Numbered from the stretch's first letter, positions 20,142-31,750 are shown. The stretch: DNA of 64,000 nt from Hesseltinella vesiculosa (GCA_002104935.1 MCGT01000003.1:868001-932000), one strand, 5' to 3'. The notes: generated by a model from the letters alone, not told the origin. Made by a program: numbers and translations.

Positions 20142-23100
20142 ATGTCAACTGAGGCTCCTAAAGTAAGTTGATCAATGATGAAGAAAGAGTGAATCGTAGG
20201 AAGGATCGCGCACGATGTTGATACAACAATGAAAAAAGAAAAAGAAAAGAGACATTGAAAAAAAAGAGCAGTAAAAAAAAAAGGAACATGCCATTCATCA
20301 GCTCACGTACTTGTTTATGTTGTTTTGTAGACTGCCAAGCGAGATTTCCTCCGTTCGTTGGAAGGAAAGGCTAGATCGCTCTGGGACGAATCTAAGGCTT
20401 TCGAAACCAATGCCCCTACTATTGAAGAACACCAAAACGCTGATGATCTCCACACGACCTACCCCAAGTTCATGGCCACCATGCCCTACCCCTACATGAA
20501 CGGTCGCCTTCATCTCGGTCACGGCTTCACTTTTTCCAAAGTCGACTTCGCCGTCAGTTATGAACGCATGAAGGGTAAGCGTGCCCTTCTGCCCCAAGGT
20601 TTCCATTGTACTGGTATGCCCATCAAGGTAAAAAGTGATTAATAAAAAAAAAAGCCAAATAATCATACTCTTTCCATCCCTCTGTAGGCCTGCGCCGATA
20701 AGTTGACCCGTGAAATCGAATTGTTTGGTCAAAACTTTGAACGCTACGAAGAAATGGCCCTTGCCAATCAACTGGAAGAAAAGACCATGGTGTCGAAAAA
20801 GTCCAAGATCGCGGCCAAGACCGGCAACGTGACCTATCAATTCCAAATCATGTTGTCCCTTGGTATTCCCCGTGAAGAAATCCACAAGTTCTCCAACCCT
20901 TACTACTGGACTGAGTTCTTCCCTCCTCAAACCATCAAGGATTTGAATGCTTTTGGTGCAAAGGTTGACTGGCGCCGTTCTTTCATCACCACCGACGCCA
21001 ACCCTTATTACGACTCGTTTGTGCGCTGGCACATGAACTCCATGCGTGCCATGAACAAGATCAAGTTTGGTGAACGGTACACCATTTACTCACCTGTCGA
21101 CCAGCAGCCCTGTCTTGATCACGACCGTTCTTCTGGCGAAGCCCTCAACCCTCAAGAATACACCGCCCTGAAGATGAAGGTGCTGCAGTGGTCTGACAAC
21201 GCCAAGGAAGCCTTGGCCTCTGCTGCCGACGCTCTCAAGGACAAGGATGTGTACTTGGTTGCTGCCACCCTGCGCCCCGAAACCATGTATGGCCAAACCA
21301 ACTGTTTCGTCGGTACCGACATCACCTACGGCATCTACCAAGTCAACGACAAGGAAGCCTTCTTGGTCACCGAGCGTGCTGCCCGCAACATGGCTTTCCA
21401 AAAGATCTTTGACAAGGAAGGTGTCCTCCGCAAGCTGGCCGATATCCCTGGTGAAGCCGTCGTCGGCACTCAAATCAAAGCGCCATTGTCTACCTTGCCT
21501 CATGTCTATGTTCTCCCCATGGACAATGTCTTGCCCACCAAGGTAAAAAAAGAAAAGAAAAAAAAAACTTGCATGTGTTTGACGTGTGTTTTTTTTTTTA
21601 TAATTCCTCGTTAGGGTACAGGCGTGGTGACTTCGGTGCCTTCGGACTCTCCCGACGATTATGCCACTCTCCAAGATCTGAAGAAGAAGCCTGCTTACTA
21701 CAAGGTGTTGCCTGAATGGGTCGCCGTCGAGCCTATCCCTGTGCTGGAAACCCCCACCTACGGCAACATGATCGCCCCCAAGCTGTGCGAAATGAAGAAG
21801 ATCAACTCTCAAAAGGACCGCGTTCAATTGGCCGAAGCCAAGGAAATCGCCTACAAGGAAGGTTTCTACCAAGGTGTCATGGCCGTTGGCGAATACAAGG
21901 GCATGAAGGTGCAAGACGCCAAGACCAAGATCCGCGATGCCTTGATTGCCAAAAAGGACGCCTTTGTCTACAACGAACCTGAAGGCTTGATCATCTCCCG
22001 CTCCGGTGATGAATGTGTTGTTGCCCTGATGGATCAATGGTACCTTGACTATGGCGAAGAGGAATGGCGCAAGCAAACCGAACAGTGCTTGACCAACATG
22101 CAAACCTTCACCATCGAAACCCGCCATCAATTCGAACAAACCTTGGGCTGGCTGAACCAATGGGCCTGCGCTCGCAGCTTCGGTCTCGGCACCAAGCTGC
22201 CCTGGGACACTCAATTCTTGGTCGAATCGCTGTCAGACTCCACCATCTACATGGCCTACTACACCGTCGCCCACCTTCTCCACCAAGGCTCCTTGAACGG
22301 CCAGGCCGTTGGCCCTGCCGGTATCCGTGCCGACCAAATGACCGACGCCGTCTGGGACTATGTGTACAAGCGTGGTGCCTACCCTGCCGACGAAAAGGAC
22401 GTGCCTCCTCAAGCCAGCCTCGACCGCCTGCGCCGCGAATTCGAATACTTCTACCCCTTGGATGTGCGCTGTTCCGGCAAGGACCTGATTCCCAACCACT
22501 TGACCTTCTTCCTGTACAACCACACCGCCATGTTCCCCGAAGACCTCTGGCCCCGTGGCGTGCGCTCCAACGGCCATCTGATGCTCGACTCCAAGAAGAT
22601 GTCCAAGTCCACCGGTAACTTCATGACCTTGGCTGACGCCATTGAAAAATACGGCGCCGACGCCACGCGTTTCTCTCTGGCCGACGCCGGTGACTCGGGT
22701 GAAGACGCCAACTTTGAAGACGCCACCGCCAATGCCGCCATCTTGCGTCTCTTCACTCTCCACGAATGGATCGTCGAACAAGTCAAGGCCCTGCCCACCC
22801 TCCGCACCGGCGAATTCAACTACTTTGACCGTGTGTTTGAAAACGAAATGAACAGCAACATCATCGCTGCCGAACGTGCCTTTGCTATGACCCACTACCG
22901 CGAGGCCGTGAAGTTTGGTGTGTTTGAATTCCAGACAGCCCGTGACGCTTACCAGCTCACCTGTGCCACTATTGGTATGCACAAGGACCTCGTCGAACGC
23001 TACATTGTCAACCAAACTTTGCTCTTGGGCCCCATTTGCCCTCACTGGGCCGAAAACGTCTGGCAAGAAATCTTGCACAAGGTAAATGCGTGGCGGCTTG

Positions 23101-23859
23101 TCGGCGACGATTTTAACAGCTTCCTTTTTTTTTTTTCTCTTCTTAGGATGGTTTGATTGTGGATGCCAAGTTCCCTGAACCTACAGCTCCTGTGGATGAA
23201 CAACTCATGGCCACCTCTACTTACATTCGTCGCACCATCAAATCTATCCGTGATGCTGAGACCGCCAGCCTAAAGAAGAAGAAGAAGCCCAAGGCCGATG
23301 ATGTCGTCTACAACCCCAATGCTCCCAAATCTCTCACCATCTACGTGGCCACCAAGTTCCCTGAATGGCAAGAACAGTGTATCGAAGCTCTCCGTACCAA
23401 CTACGATGCTGTAAGCACTCGCCACTTGCTTAAACAAGATCAGGAGAAATTCATTTTTTTTTGTGTGTGTGCTAGGCTACTGGCAAGTTTGATGATGTCA
23501 AGGTGCGTCAAGATTTGGCTGCCAAGGGTATCCTGAAGAACAAAAAGGTTATGCCCTTTGTCCAAGAACAAAAGGTAAAGAATCATGAGGCCATCACGCG
23601 GTAGGCTAGTGTGCTTAACTGACTCTTTTTTTTTTTTTTTTTTTAGAAAATGGTGGAAAAGAGCGGTGTCGAAGGTTTTGATCGTGCTTTGGCCTTTGAT
23701 GAAGCCGCCACTCTGTTGTTGGCTGTGGACGAAATCAAGCGTAACCTTGGTTTCAATAACGTCACCATCTTGAAGAGCGAAGACTGGACCGAGGATGATG
23801 CCAAGAAGGCTGAGCTGAGCGTGCCTGGTCAACCCAGCTACAACTTCAAAAACGAATAA
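20142..23859 (+). CDS. LRS1: Cytosolic leucyl-tRNA synthetase
   Basis: Seven exons (20142-20162, 20331-20627, 20688-21542, 21615-23081, 23147-23410, 23476-23574 and 23647-23859) encode 1071 residues, the usual size of eukaryotic cytosolic LeuRS. Class I motifs are clear: M-P-Y-P-Y-M-N-G-R-L-H-L-G-H (HIGH, about residue 67) and K-K-M-S-K-S (about residue 718). The inserted editing domain with L-R-P-E-T-M-Y-G-Q-T-N and a G-T-G-V-V-T-S-V-P-S-D-S-P-D-D motif lies between them. A C-terminal anticodon-binding and extension region follows. No mitochondrial presequence is evident. The first exon codes only seven residues (MSTEAPK). Codon use is strongly biased to C-ending codons, consistent with high expression. 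Confidence 0.97.
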
Positions 23860-24129
23860 GCTACCCCCTCTTTGTTTAGTGTCCTCGGAAATCCTTAGAG
23901 TCTGAAAATTAAAAAAAAAAATAATGACAGCACATTCCCAACTAAAAAACAAAGCGTCGAAGAGCACCTGCCTGCCAAGCGCAAAAGGTGCTGCTGCCTT
24001 CGGAGTTTCTTTTTTGACAGCACAGTGGCTTTCTGCGGCAGCGGGGTGTGGCCCCAAACAAAAATAAAAAATAAAAAAAAGCAGGTTGTAATTTTTTTTA
24101 TTTTCTTTTGCTCTTCATACCAGCATAAC

Positions 24130-24613
24130 ATGGCCTTGCGATCGATTCAATCCACCCGTGAACTAATCAAGCAATTGACTAGTGGTGTCGGTGCCGCACC
24201 TCTGCCCTCGTCCATTACCAAGATCTCCATGTCCTATGCTGTCAAGGGCAAGAATGAAAGCGCTGGTGCCAAGTATGTTTTATTTGGATCTCGCTGCCCT
24301 TTCTGTTTTAACTGATTGTCTTGTACTTTAACCTAGGCATTTCCTTCACGAAACCTTGCCTCGCATGCAATACAACAACCCCAATGTGGTTTTCGAGTTG
24401 AACAAATCAACAGATCCCGCCACCAAACCTGTTGTTACTGTCCACTTTGGTAAAGCAGGTTTTTCCTTTTTGAGTGCGACCATACAGAACGGTTTGATTC
24501 ATTGCTTTTTTTTTTTTTTTTGTATGGTTGTAGGTCAACGATCCAAATCCATTGATATCCCCCGCATGCAGTCCGATGCCATTTACGAACACATTGTTTC
24601 AGCTCACGCCTAG
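24130..24613 (+). CDS. Mitochondrial ribosomal protein of the L51/S25/CI-B8 family
   Basis: Exons 24130-24272, 24337-24449 and 24534-24613 encode 111 residues. A short basic N-terminus (ALRSIQSTRELIKQL) leads into a thioredoxin-like L51/S25/CI-B8 fold with A-x-x-F-L-x-x-x-L-P-R-M-Q-Y-N-N-P. It ends in the I-x-E-H-I helix typical of mS25 and fungal mL61 (Mrp49). It is a structural protein of the mitochondrial ribosome; whether small (mS25) or large (mL61) subunit cannot be fixed by eye. It is less like the NDUFA2 branch of the same family, which has a conserved cysteine motif that is missing here. Confidence 0.85.
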
Positions 24614-26246
24614 TTTCCTCTTCACCTTGTCACCTTATTCCGCTCCTTTCTTTCTTCTTCTTTTTATCTACGATGCAACCGTCACCTGTATAGAACTTAC
24701 AATAAACAACCACGAATCGGTTAGAAAGCACAGCAGAGGAGACCACCACACCGTGCCCAAGTCAGCGTTTAGGGCTCTCAAGGAGTCCGGAGCACCCGAA
24801 TGCTCAAAGGGTATTGGGTGGCTAACGGTGACGAAGCAGGAGGAGAGACAAAACGCATGGCCACGGAGAGACAGCACCTGTGTGTGTTGCAACAGTGAAA
24901 CGGGCAATGGGAAGACTGCTGTCAGCAGCGTGTTCATCCTACTCCACCTCCATCGTTTTTTTTTCTTCTATTTTATCAGCCCAGCGTTGCAGAGCCATTT
25001 ACCATTTTGTCATTTTTTCCAGTCATTGATTAAATTTGCCTCTGAAGTGGGCGCAGCTCAGCCCTTTGTTATCAGTGAATCCATGTGCAATAGATCAAAA
25101 GAATGATTTTATCTCCTTTTAAAACTGCCAACGTTCTCGTCACAAATCCATCCCTTTGTCTTGCTCACTTGCGCAGCTACGTCCCTGCCAAATATTTTTG
25201 AGTTTTCCTGGCCCATACTACGTCTCGGCACACTGCCTCTCCTAGCACTACTATTGCCGCCATTTGGTCCGGTCACTAGTGCCATGTGTATGACGAAGTC
25301 TCTTGGATATGGCTGTCAATGACCTGGCTTACAGAAAGATTTAAAAAGGTTGAAACTTCTCTTTGCTGCATATTTTTTCCGCTGATGGGAAGACCGATGA
25401 AATCAAGGTCCGTCAGTTGAATGAAATCATCGTGCGTCGTGAGAGCGATGGCGTTGTGAATGCCCTACTTCAACTAGGAGCAAGATATTTGTTGGAGAAG
25501 CTAGCCACCACACACAAACGAAAGCCTGATGAAGCAAGTGGGGGCGCCGCCGATTCCGATATATTATCTCTTTACAGTTCAAGCATGCCGTCGGTTGACG
25601 ACTCTAATCATGGCCTCAACGATGAAATACAGTAAAGCAGCTGTATTAAAACAGACAGAATATTCGGAATTTTGGAAGAGACAGCTACGCTATGCAAAAT
25701 CGGAAGGAAAGAATGTCTGGGTACGACAGTGGAACATGGCGCCGCTCATTTCGGTGGTTGTTTTCTAATATGTCTCCTTGACTCACAAGAAAGAGACCTC
25801 GATATTGACACTTTGCCCCTAGTGTATTCGTAAAAAGCAGAGAGAAAGTCTGTGCAGATCACGGCTGCTTTTTTCCGAAATGAGTGGTATATTAGGCTTA
25901 ATTTCGATCGCCTGCTTCGTGAAACTTAGCCTGTGTTGCGATGCACAGTCTCTGTGCCTGAATTCATTCCATCTCCACTACACTATGCGCGTTGTATTTC
26001 TTTATTTCTTTAAACCTTTTTCATGTTTTCATATCCTGTATTTTTTCATAGTAAAAGCAAAGAAGCGTCGAGATAAAGGTGCCATGCCTCCTGTAATTTG
26101 ATTGGTTCCCGAGAAAATTTTTTTTTTGTTTTCTTCCTCGATTTTTTCTTTTTTCTCTTCTTTTTCTTCAGGGTTACCCTACATTACTGCTGTTGTACAT
26201 CGCAATTTGATTACTGATTCCGAGCTTTTACTTACTCATTATTGCG
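24614..26246. other. long intergenic/accessory stretch with unidentified fragment
   Basis: AATAAACAAC near 24700 may terminate the ribosomal-protein transcript. At 25363-25635 an 90-codon plus-strand frame without a start context (VNALLQLGARYLLEKL, KRKPDEASGG) has natural-looking composition but no splice partners. A frame-shifted continuation (EYSEFWKRQLRYAKSEGKN) lies at about 25660-25720. Together they look like a decayed gene or transposon piece. The rest is AT-rich with no recognised content. Confidence 0.4.
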
Positions 26247-28576
26247 ATGCTGTTCCTTGTTGCTGCTTTTCTCTTACCTGCGGTCTTCATTCGCCATTTC
26301 TGGCGAATTACGTTCGAACTTGAGCGTTTGGCTCGCTCGGCCGCCACTTCTCTGATCACCCCTCCACCAGCTCCCGCCTTCCTCGATGCCGCCCATGCAT
26401 CCTCACCTTCCCCACTGCCCACCGTGGGTGAAGTGTCCGAAAACTTTGCCACCGATTTTGCCTTTGGCCTTTGCGGTGTTGCCGCCATCGTGGCATGCTA
26501 CGTTCTTCTTTGGGGTGCTCTTCGCTTGGATCTTTATGGGCAGATCCGTAACGGTGCTGTGCGTTTTGCCCGTTCTTTTGCTCACTGGCTGAGTGGCGTT
26601 GCCTCCGGTGCCGTGCACCCTGCCCACCAGCTGGTTTTGGCTGTTGGCTTTTTGGTGACCAAGCTCTTTGGTGCGGTGCTGGTCCTTGTCTCTGCTGTGT
26701 TGTGGGCTTGCTTGCTGTTGTTTCTTGTAAGTTTAATAGGAAGGGATTAGCCACTTCAATCGATTTTAATCATCCTTGCCTTTACTTCAATTAGCGCCCC
26801 CAAGAAGACTTTGTAATTTGCCAAAAATCTCTTCACTTCGAAAACATGCACTCATTCATTATAATTTTTTTTTTGTACATAGGACGCCCCTTGTTACACG
26901 TTTGGGGATGAGGTAAGTTTGTTCGAATTAAAGCTGCTCTGGTATCGATTTGTTCATGATTTTTTTTTATTTTAATCTTCATTATACATAGGGATCCCGT
27001 TCCCCCGAGGAACCCATTGACAGCACTGTCGGCCTGGTAAGTCTTTTCCGGATATTGGCAACAAAAAAAAAAGAGCAGCTAACCTGATCTTGTCATACTG
27101 TATTTCATGCAGGGAACCGACCTCGCTCCCACCACCGCCATCGACATCGTCACTACCACCACCACCATCACCCTCCAGCGTGATGTTCTCGTAAGAAATA
27201 TGATAACTCACTTTGTGTTAGCCGTAGTACTTAAATGATATTTTTTTTTTCTGAAAACCAAATAGGCCAAGCCAGCTGAAGCCCTGCCAATCGCGCCTTA
27301 TGACGCTTGGCTTGTTGAAACTGCCGCTCCTGCCACCGCTGCACCTGCTGCCGCCGGGCCTGCCACACCCGTGTGTGCCAAGATAATGCCCTTCGCCACA
27401 CCTACCGCCGCCTCACTTGCTGCAGCCCAGCTTGCTGCCGCATATATCGCCGCCAAGGAAGACACCGCCAAGTGGGCCGCCGCGCAGGATGCCGCCCAAC
27501 GTGCCGCCGCGCAGGATGCCGCCGCCCAACGTGCCGCCGACCGTTATACCGCCGCCCACCGTGCCGTCGCCAAGCGCAAGGCTGACGCGCCCCGCTTGCT
27601 TCGCCTTCGTTTGTCTCGTGCTCGCATGGCTGCCGTCTTCAACAAACAGGCCGCCCAAGGGCCTGCCACCGCTGCTGCTGCCGCCACCAAGCCTGCCGCC
27701 ACCAAGCCTGCCGCCACTCCTGCTGGCCGCGTCTTGGCCTGCCGCCGCCGCCGCCGTTTGGCCTGCCGCCGCCTCTTGGCCTGCCGCCGCCTCTTGGCCT
27801 GCCGCCGCCTCTTGGCCTGCCGCCGCCTCTTGGCCTGCCGCCGCCGTTTGGCTTGCCGCCGCCTCGCTGCCGCCGCTTGGCCTGCCGCCGCATCTGCCAC
27901 CGCCGCCATGCCTGCCGCCGCCTCTTGGCCTGCCGCCACCAAGCCTGCCGCCACTCCTGCTGGCCGCCTCTTGGCCTGCCGCCGCCGCCGTTTGGCTTGC
28001 CGCCGCCTCTTGGCCTGCCGCCGCCGCCGTTTGGCCTGCCGCCGCCGCCGTTTGGCTTGCCGCCGCCTCTTGGCCTGCCGCCGCCGCCGTTTGGCCTGCC
28101 GCCACCTCTTGGCTTGCCGCCGCCTCGCTGCCGCCGCTTGGCCTGCCGCCGCATCTGCCACCGCCGCCATGCCTGCCGCCGCCTCTTGGCCAGCCACCGC
28201 ATCTGCCACCGCCGCCATGCCTGCCGCTGCCTCTTGGCCAGCTGCCGCATCTACCATCGCCGCCGCATCTACCACCACCGCCATGCCTGCCGCCGCCTCT
28301 TGGCCAGCCGCCGCATCTGCCACCGCCGCCATGCCTGCCGCCGCCTCTTGGCCAGCCGCCGCATCTGCCACCGCCGCATCTGCCACCGCCGCCATGCCTG
28401 CTTCACCTCCTTCCGATGATGAGGCCCCCTCTCCTTGGCGTGTGGCCAGTGGTGAAGTTCTCGTAAGAAATGTGAAATTGCGCTTTTTATCAGCTATATC
28501 ACTCATTGATTTTTTTTTGAAAACCAATTAGGCAAAGCGAGATATCAAGCCACTGCGCCACCGACGCAAACCGTAA
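26247..28576 (+). CDS. Orphan membrane protein with Ala-rich frame-cycling repeat region
   Basis: Six exons joined only by phase-0 introns (26247-26726, 26883-26912, 26992-27036, 27113-27190, 27266-28462 and 28532-28576) encode 624 residues. Exon 1 has three hydrophobic segments (about residues 1-19, 72-95 and 125-160), suggesting a membrane protein. Exons 2-4 are very short (10, 15 and 26 codons) and end in a Thr run. Exon 5 starts Ala-rich (W-L-V-E-T-A-A, A-A-A-Q-L-A-A-A) and then enters a GC-rich array. There the frame alternates between C-R-R-L-L-A and A-A-A-S-W-P units, then exits to a Ser/Pro/Glu segment. The last exon is basic. No family is recognised. Splice signals and codon bias before the array support a real gene; the array is probably disordered. 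Confidence 0.6.
27660..28410. repeat. GC-rich coding minisatellite with about 237-bp higher-order unit
   Basis: The array is built from variants of CTGCCGCCGCCTCTTGGC, CTGCCGCCGCCGTTTGGC and GCATCTGCCACCGCCGCC. A landmark block (AAGCCTGCCGCCACTCCTGC) recurs at 27704 and 27941, 237 bases apart, with matching flanks, so a higher-order duplication is present. TAA, TAG and TGA are essentially absent on either strand, and long frames stay open in all directions. It lies in exon 5 of the orphan gene. Confidence 0.85.
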
Positions 28577-31500
28577 AAACTTAAAAACAAGTAAGACGAT
28601 AATGAACCAAAAATAAGCTTCGTCAGAACGTTAACCACCTTCTTACTTTTGTATATGCTTGCTTCCCCTCATTTCAAATATGAAAGAAAAAAATGAAAAA
28701 AAAAAAAGAAAAAAAAAAAGAAAAAAAAATGAAAAAAAAAAATGAAAAAAATGAAAAAAAAAAAAAAAAAAACGTTGGCAAAGCCAAGACTTCAAGTCTA
28801 TACCCAACAGTTGTGGACTTAGACGATACCCTTTGTGCCTATAAGATACCCTGTGCGTCTAGAAAATACCCTTGTGCCTAGAAAATACCCTGTGTGCCTA
28901 GAAAATGCCACTGAGCTCTTAGAAGATACCACCACCACCTAGAAGATACCAACACTACTTAGAAGATACCGCCGGGCAATTAGACGATACCACTCTGCAC
29001 GTAGAAGATACCCTTGGCCCTGTCCATATTACTAACTTGTAAGACGGAGTTTCCAACGTATTAATAGCTCGCAAGACTCACTTTCTTTGTTCAGATACCT
29101 CACCGGCAAGACGTCCACAATTGGTGAAATGAAATCCAAAGACACCTGGAACATGGCCTAATTTGTAAGTCACAAAGACAGAGTAGGCTCTCAGCGATGG
29201 GCTCATCGTTCATGTTTTATTTAGATACGATGTCGACGTGTACATGCTGTATCGTATATTTCAAGTTGATACCCACAGACATATAGACCAACATCTAATT
29301 TGCAAGTTAGAAAAAAAATTGTAATCATGAACTTAAAAGACTGACTCTCTTTTTATACTCTACAGATTCGCGCCACCCCCTCCCCCCAGTCACTGACCCC
29401 GCATTCGCCTGCTCCATGCCCTGCCTGCCATATGCCACCAACACCAGCTGTCCGTCGACTTCTCTTCTGCTTTGGTCGACCCTGTCTCCAATGGACGGCG
29501 GAGATTGGTGACTCTGTGGATCCAATGGTGGCCACTCTCTCTCTCTCTTTTTTTTTTTTTGCCTTCCGAATAGTCCTAATGACGCAGGTAACTGAAGAAG
29601 TATGTAGCTCACCATTTTCTTCCTGACACTTTGCAGATGATGGAATTCCCTTGGGATAAGAATGGCATGAGCTGTGGAGAGTGAGAAACACCGGACACTT
29701 TAGGCTTCATTTGCAAATCTGGCTATCGCTGGTACTCTCTTGGCCATCATAGCTCTAGGTTCAGGTAAAAGCTATCTCTTATTAAACGATGCAAAGTGAC
29801 TAACCTTACGTTTTTGTGATTCATATGCCTGGCACACAATGGAATAGTTTTTGGCGGCAACAAAAACTACTTCACTGTGTGCCCTTAGATCATACCTCTT
29901 CTGAATGACTAATTTTGGTGGCACGGCATAACATGGCGATGATATGCCGCTTGGCCTTCCCAGCCCCACTATTCACATCATTGGTAAGTCCAATCCAACT
30001 TTAAACAAGCTATCACTGACCACCTTTTTTTTTTTACCCGACTGCTCCTTGTGAATATGAGGACGTGCCTCGAGACACCAACCCTCACCTTTGGAAACTT
30101 ATTGGTAAGTTTTCTTTTCGATTGTAACACATGTGTCTAACCATCTCTTTTCATGTTTGACTGGCTCCTGATATGTCGGACTGCTGCTGACCAACAACCT
30201 CCTCGGAACATCGCAAGGCAAGTTTTCTCAGTAGAAATGATACAGCGAAGGATACTGAATCTGTTCTTACTATATTTCTAGCTTGGCTGCCCTCCCTCGA
30301 GTTGCCGCCCTTGGGAGGTCAACAATTACACCCACTTGGCTTGTCAGTGTCTTCTCCTTTCCTAGTGTTTTGCCATATCTTGTCCTGTATGGGTGTGTCC
30401 TGATTCCAGCTCATTGAAGTGTCGCCTTGACTTACGTGGGTAAGCAAGAAGGAAGAAATGCAGCTTCATGTTTTGGATGTTCTCCCCTGTGGAAGGATGA
30501 AAGGACAGCTATTTTTTAGAGAGGAGTGCTCCTTGGTGAAGGAGTTGTCATCGCTTCTCTGCTTGACATTGGGGCACCAGAGCTCTGTAAGGAGAGGAGA
30601 GGTCGTCGGTCTTTTTTTTTTTTTTTTTGTAGGCAGGGCAGGATACATCGACACCACGCACCGACGATCATTCCAATATTCAAGCCGAGAAGATTGTACC
30701 CATGGTTATCAAAGCTCAAAACGTGGAAGGCAAAACCACGCCGCACCACCAATACTCGGTGCATCATCCCTGCCAATGCTTGCAATCCAATCAACTGCGT
30801 CAATGGTTAACTCAAGACAGCCGAGCATGATAACATGGGAATAACCAGCTACCTGAAATCGATCATGCTCTACAAGTCGCAGCTCAGAAGCCAGCACTCC
30901 AATCAGGCTTCGTCTCAATCCACTCAGCCTTCCAATTCTCGGCCCTGAATGCAACTTTCATTGGATTGATCGTCAAGGCGAATGCGGGGATACCATCAAG
31001 CCAAGTCCGGGATATCAGCTACCTGTATTATCCCTCTCCATGGAGCGTCAAGCAACAATTCGGCCAACATGGCAACATGACAATGAAAACCACAGTCTTA
31101 CTTCGTTGGCCCTCTCTGCAAGCCTCATCTCAGCGCTCCTTCTAAACCATCACCTCAAGTGTAGTATCCTATTCAGATACCCATGCTCCTGGCTCCAACA
31201 TTATCGATGGCACCTGTCACAAGACATGATTTCCAAGGCGATTGCGAGGGTCCTCCAGTATCCAAGTGACATGGATCTCAGCACAGTCTTACCGTAGCTC
31301 TCCATGGACCCTCGTATGACATCATGGCGACCGTCGAACTGGTACAACTGTATTATTTGTAAGTAAACCCTTTTTACCTCGACTGGCCTAATATTCTACC
31401 CCTTTCAGGACCGTAACTGGGGTGGCGCAATCCATCTTGGCAACAAGACACCAGCAAAATCTAGCAATAATGAACATGGTGACTCCAGCGCAGGATGAAT

Positions 31501-31750
31501 GAAGTTAGCAAAGTACGTTGGCAAAGACGAAGGTTGGTATAGCATTATAAGATTGGAGGTCTGATTTTTTTTTTTTGTTAAAGCAGCGAAAACACTGTGA
31601 ATCGAAAATGTTTGGATTTGGACAAGGCACGGTTGCAACGCGATCCAAAGTGCACGGGGATCAGCCCTCGATCTGTGTTTATTGCATCTACCCAACCGCT
31701 ATCCACTTTGATCCAAAAGAAACCTATTTTCCAAGCTCCCAAATTGGCAT
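28577..31750. other. accessory region: tandem repeat, exon-like debris, no intact gene
   Basis: After the orphan gene comes an A-rich tract (28690-28772), the 20-bp tandem array (listed separately), then segments with good donor/acceptor signals but frequent stops. Examples are 29098-29163 and 29225-29313, both ending AATTTG(T/C)AAGT. Around 30620-30830 a 60-codon frame (AEKIVPMVIKAQNVEGKTTP) follows a T18-GTAG acceptor. Homology-like pieces continue to 31370 in shifting frames. It looks like one or more decayed genes, or a spliced non-coding transcript. Nothing intact is recognised. Confidence 0.45.
28819..29020. repeat. 20-bp tandem repeat, about 10 copies
   Basis: Ten successive units of about 20 bases share the consensus TAGAAGATACC plus a variable 9-base half (CCTGTGTGCC, ACCACCACC, AACACTACT, CTTGGCCC and others). 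The left half is nearly invariant and the right half drifts, so selection or recent copying may act on the TAGAARATACC core. Confidence 0.8.

Noticed and set aside
20298..21032. 244-codon minus-strand frame at the 5' part of LeuRS
   Set aside because: Antisense shadow spanning a sense intron; no family features.
21090..22214. 374-codon minus-strand frame within the leucyl-tRNA synthetase gene
   Set aside because: Antisense shadow that also runs across a confirmed intron of the sense gene.
22233..23078. 281-codon minus-strand frame within the leucyl-tRNA synthetase gene
   Set aside because: Antisense shadow of a strongly codon-biased gene; no start context, introns or recognisable family.
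27413..28527. Minus-strand frames of 200-330 codons over the GC-rich array
   Set aside because: The array lacks stop codons on both strands, so long frames are expected; splice signals and codon bias support only the plus-strand gene.
28680..28881. 62-codon Lys-rich frame and possible short protein
   Set aside because: It is a translation of the A-rich tract running into the 20-bp tandem repeat.
28819..29020. CRISPR-like array interpretation of the 20-bp repeats
   Set aside because: Repeat half is only about 11 bases, spacers about 9, the DNA is eukaryotic nuclear and there are no cas genes.
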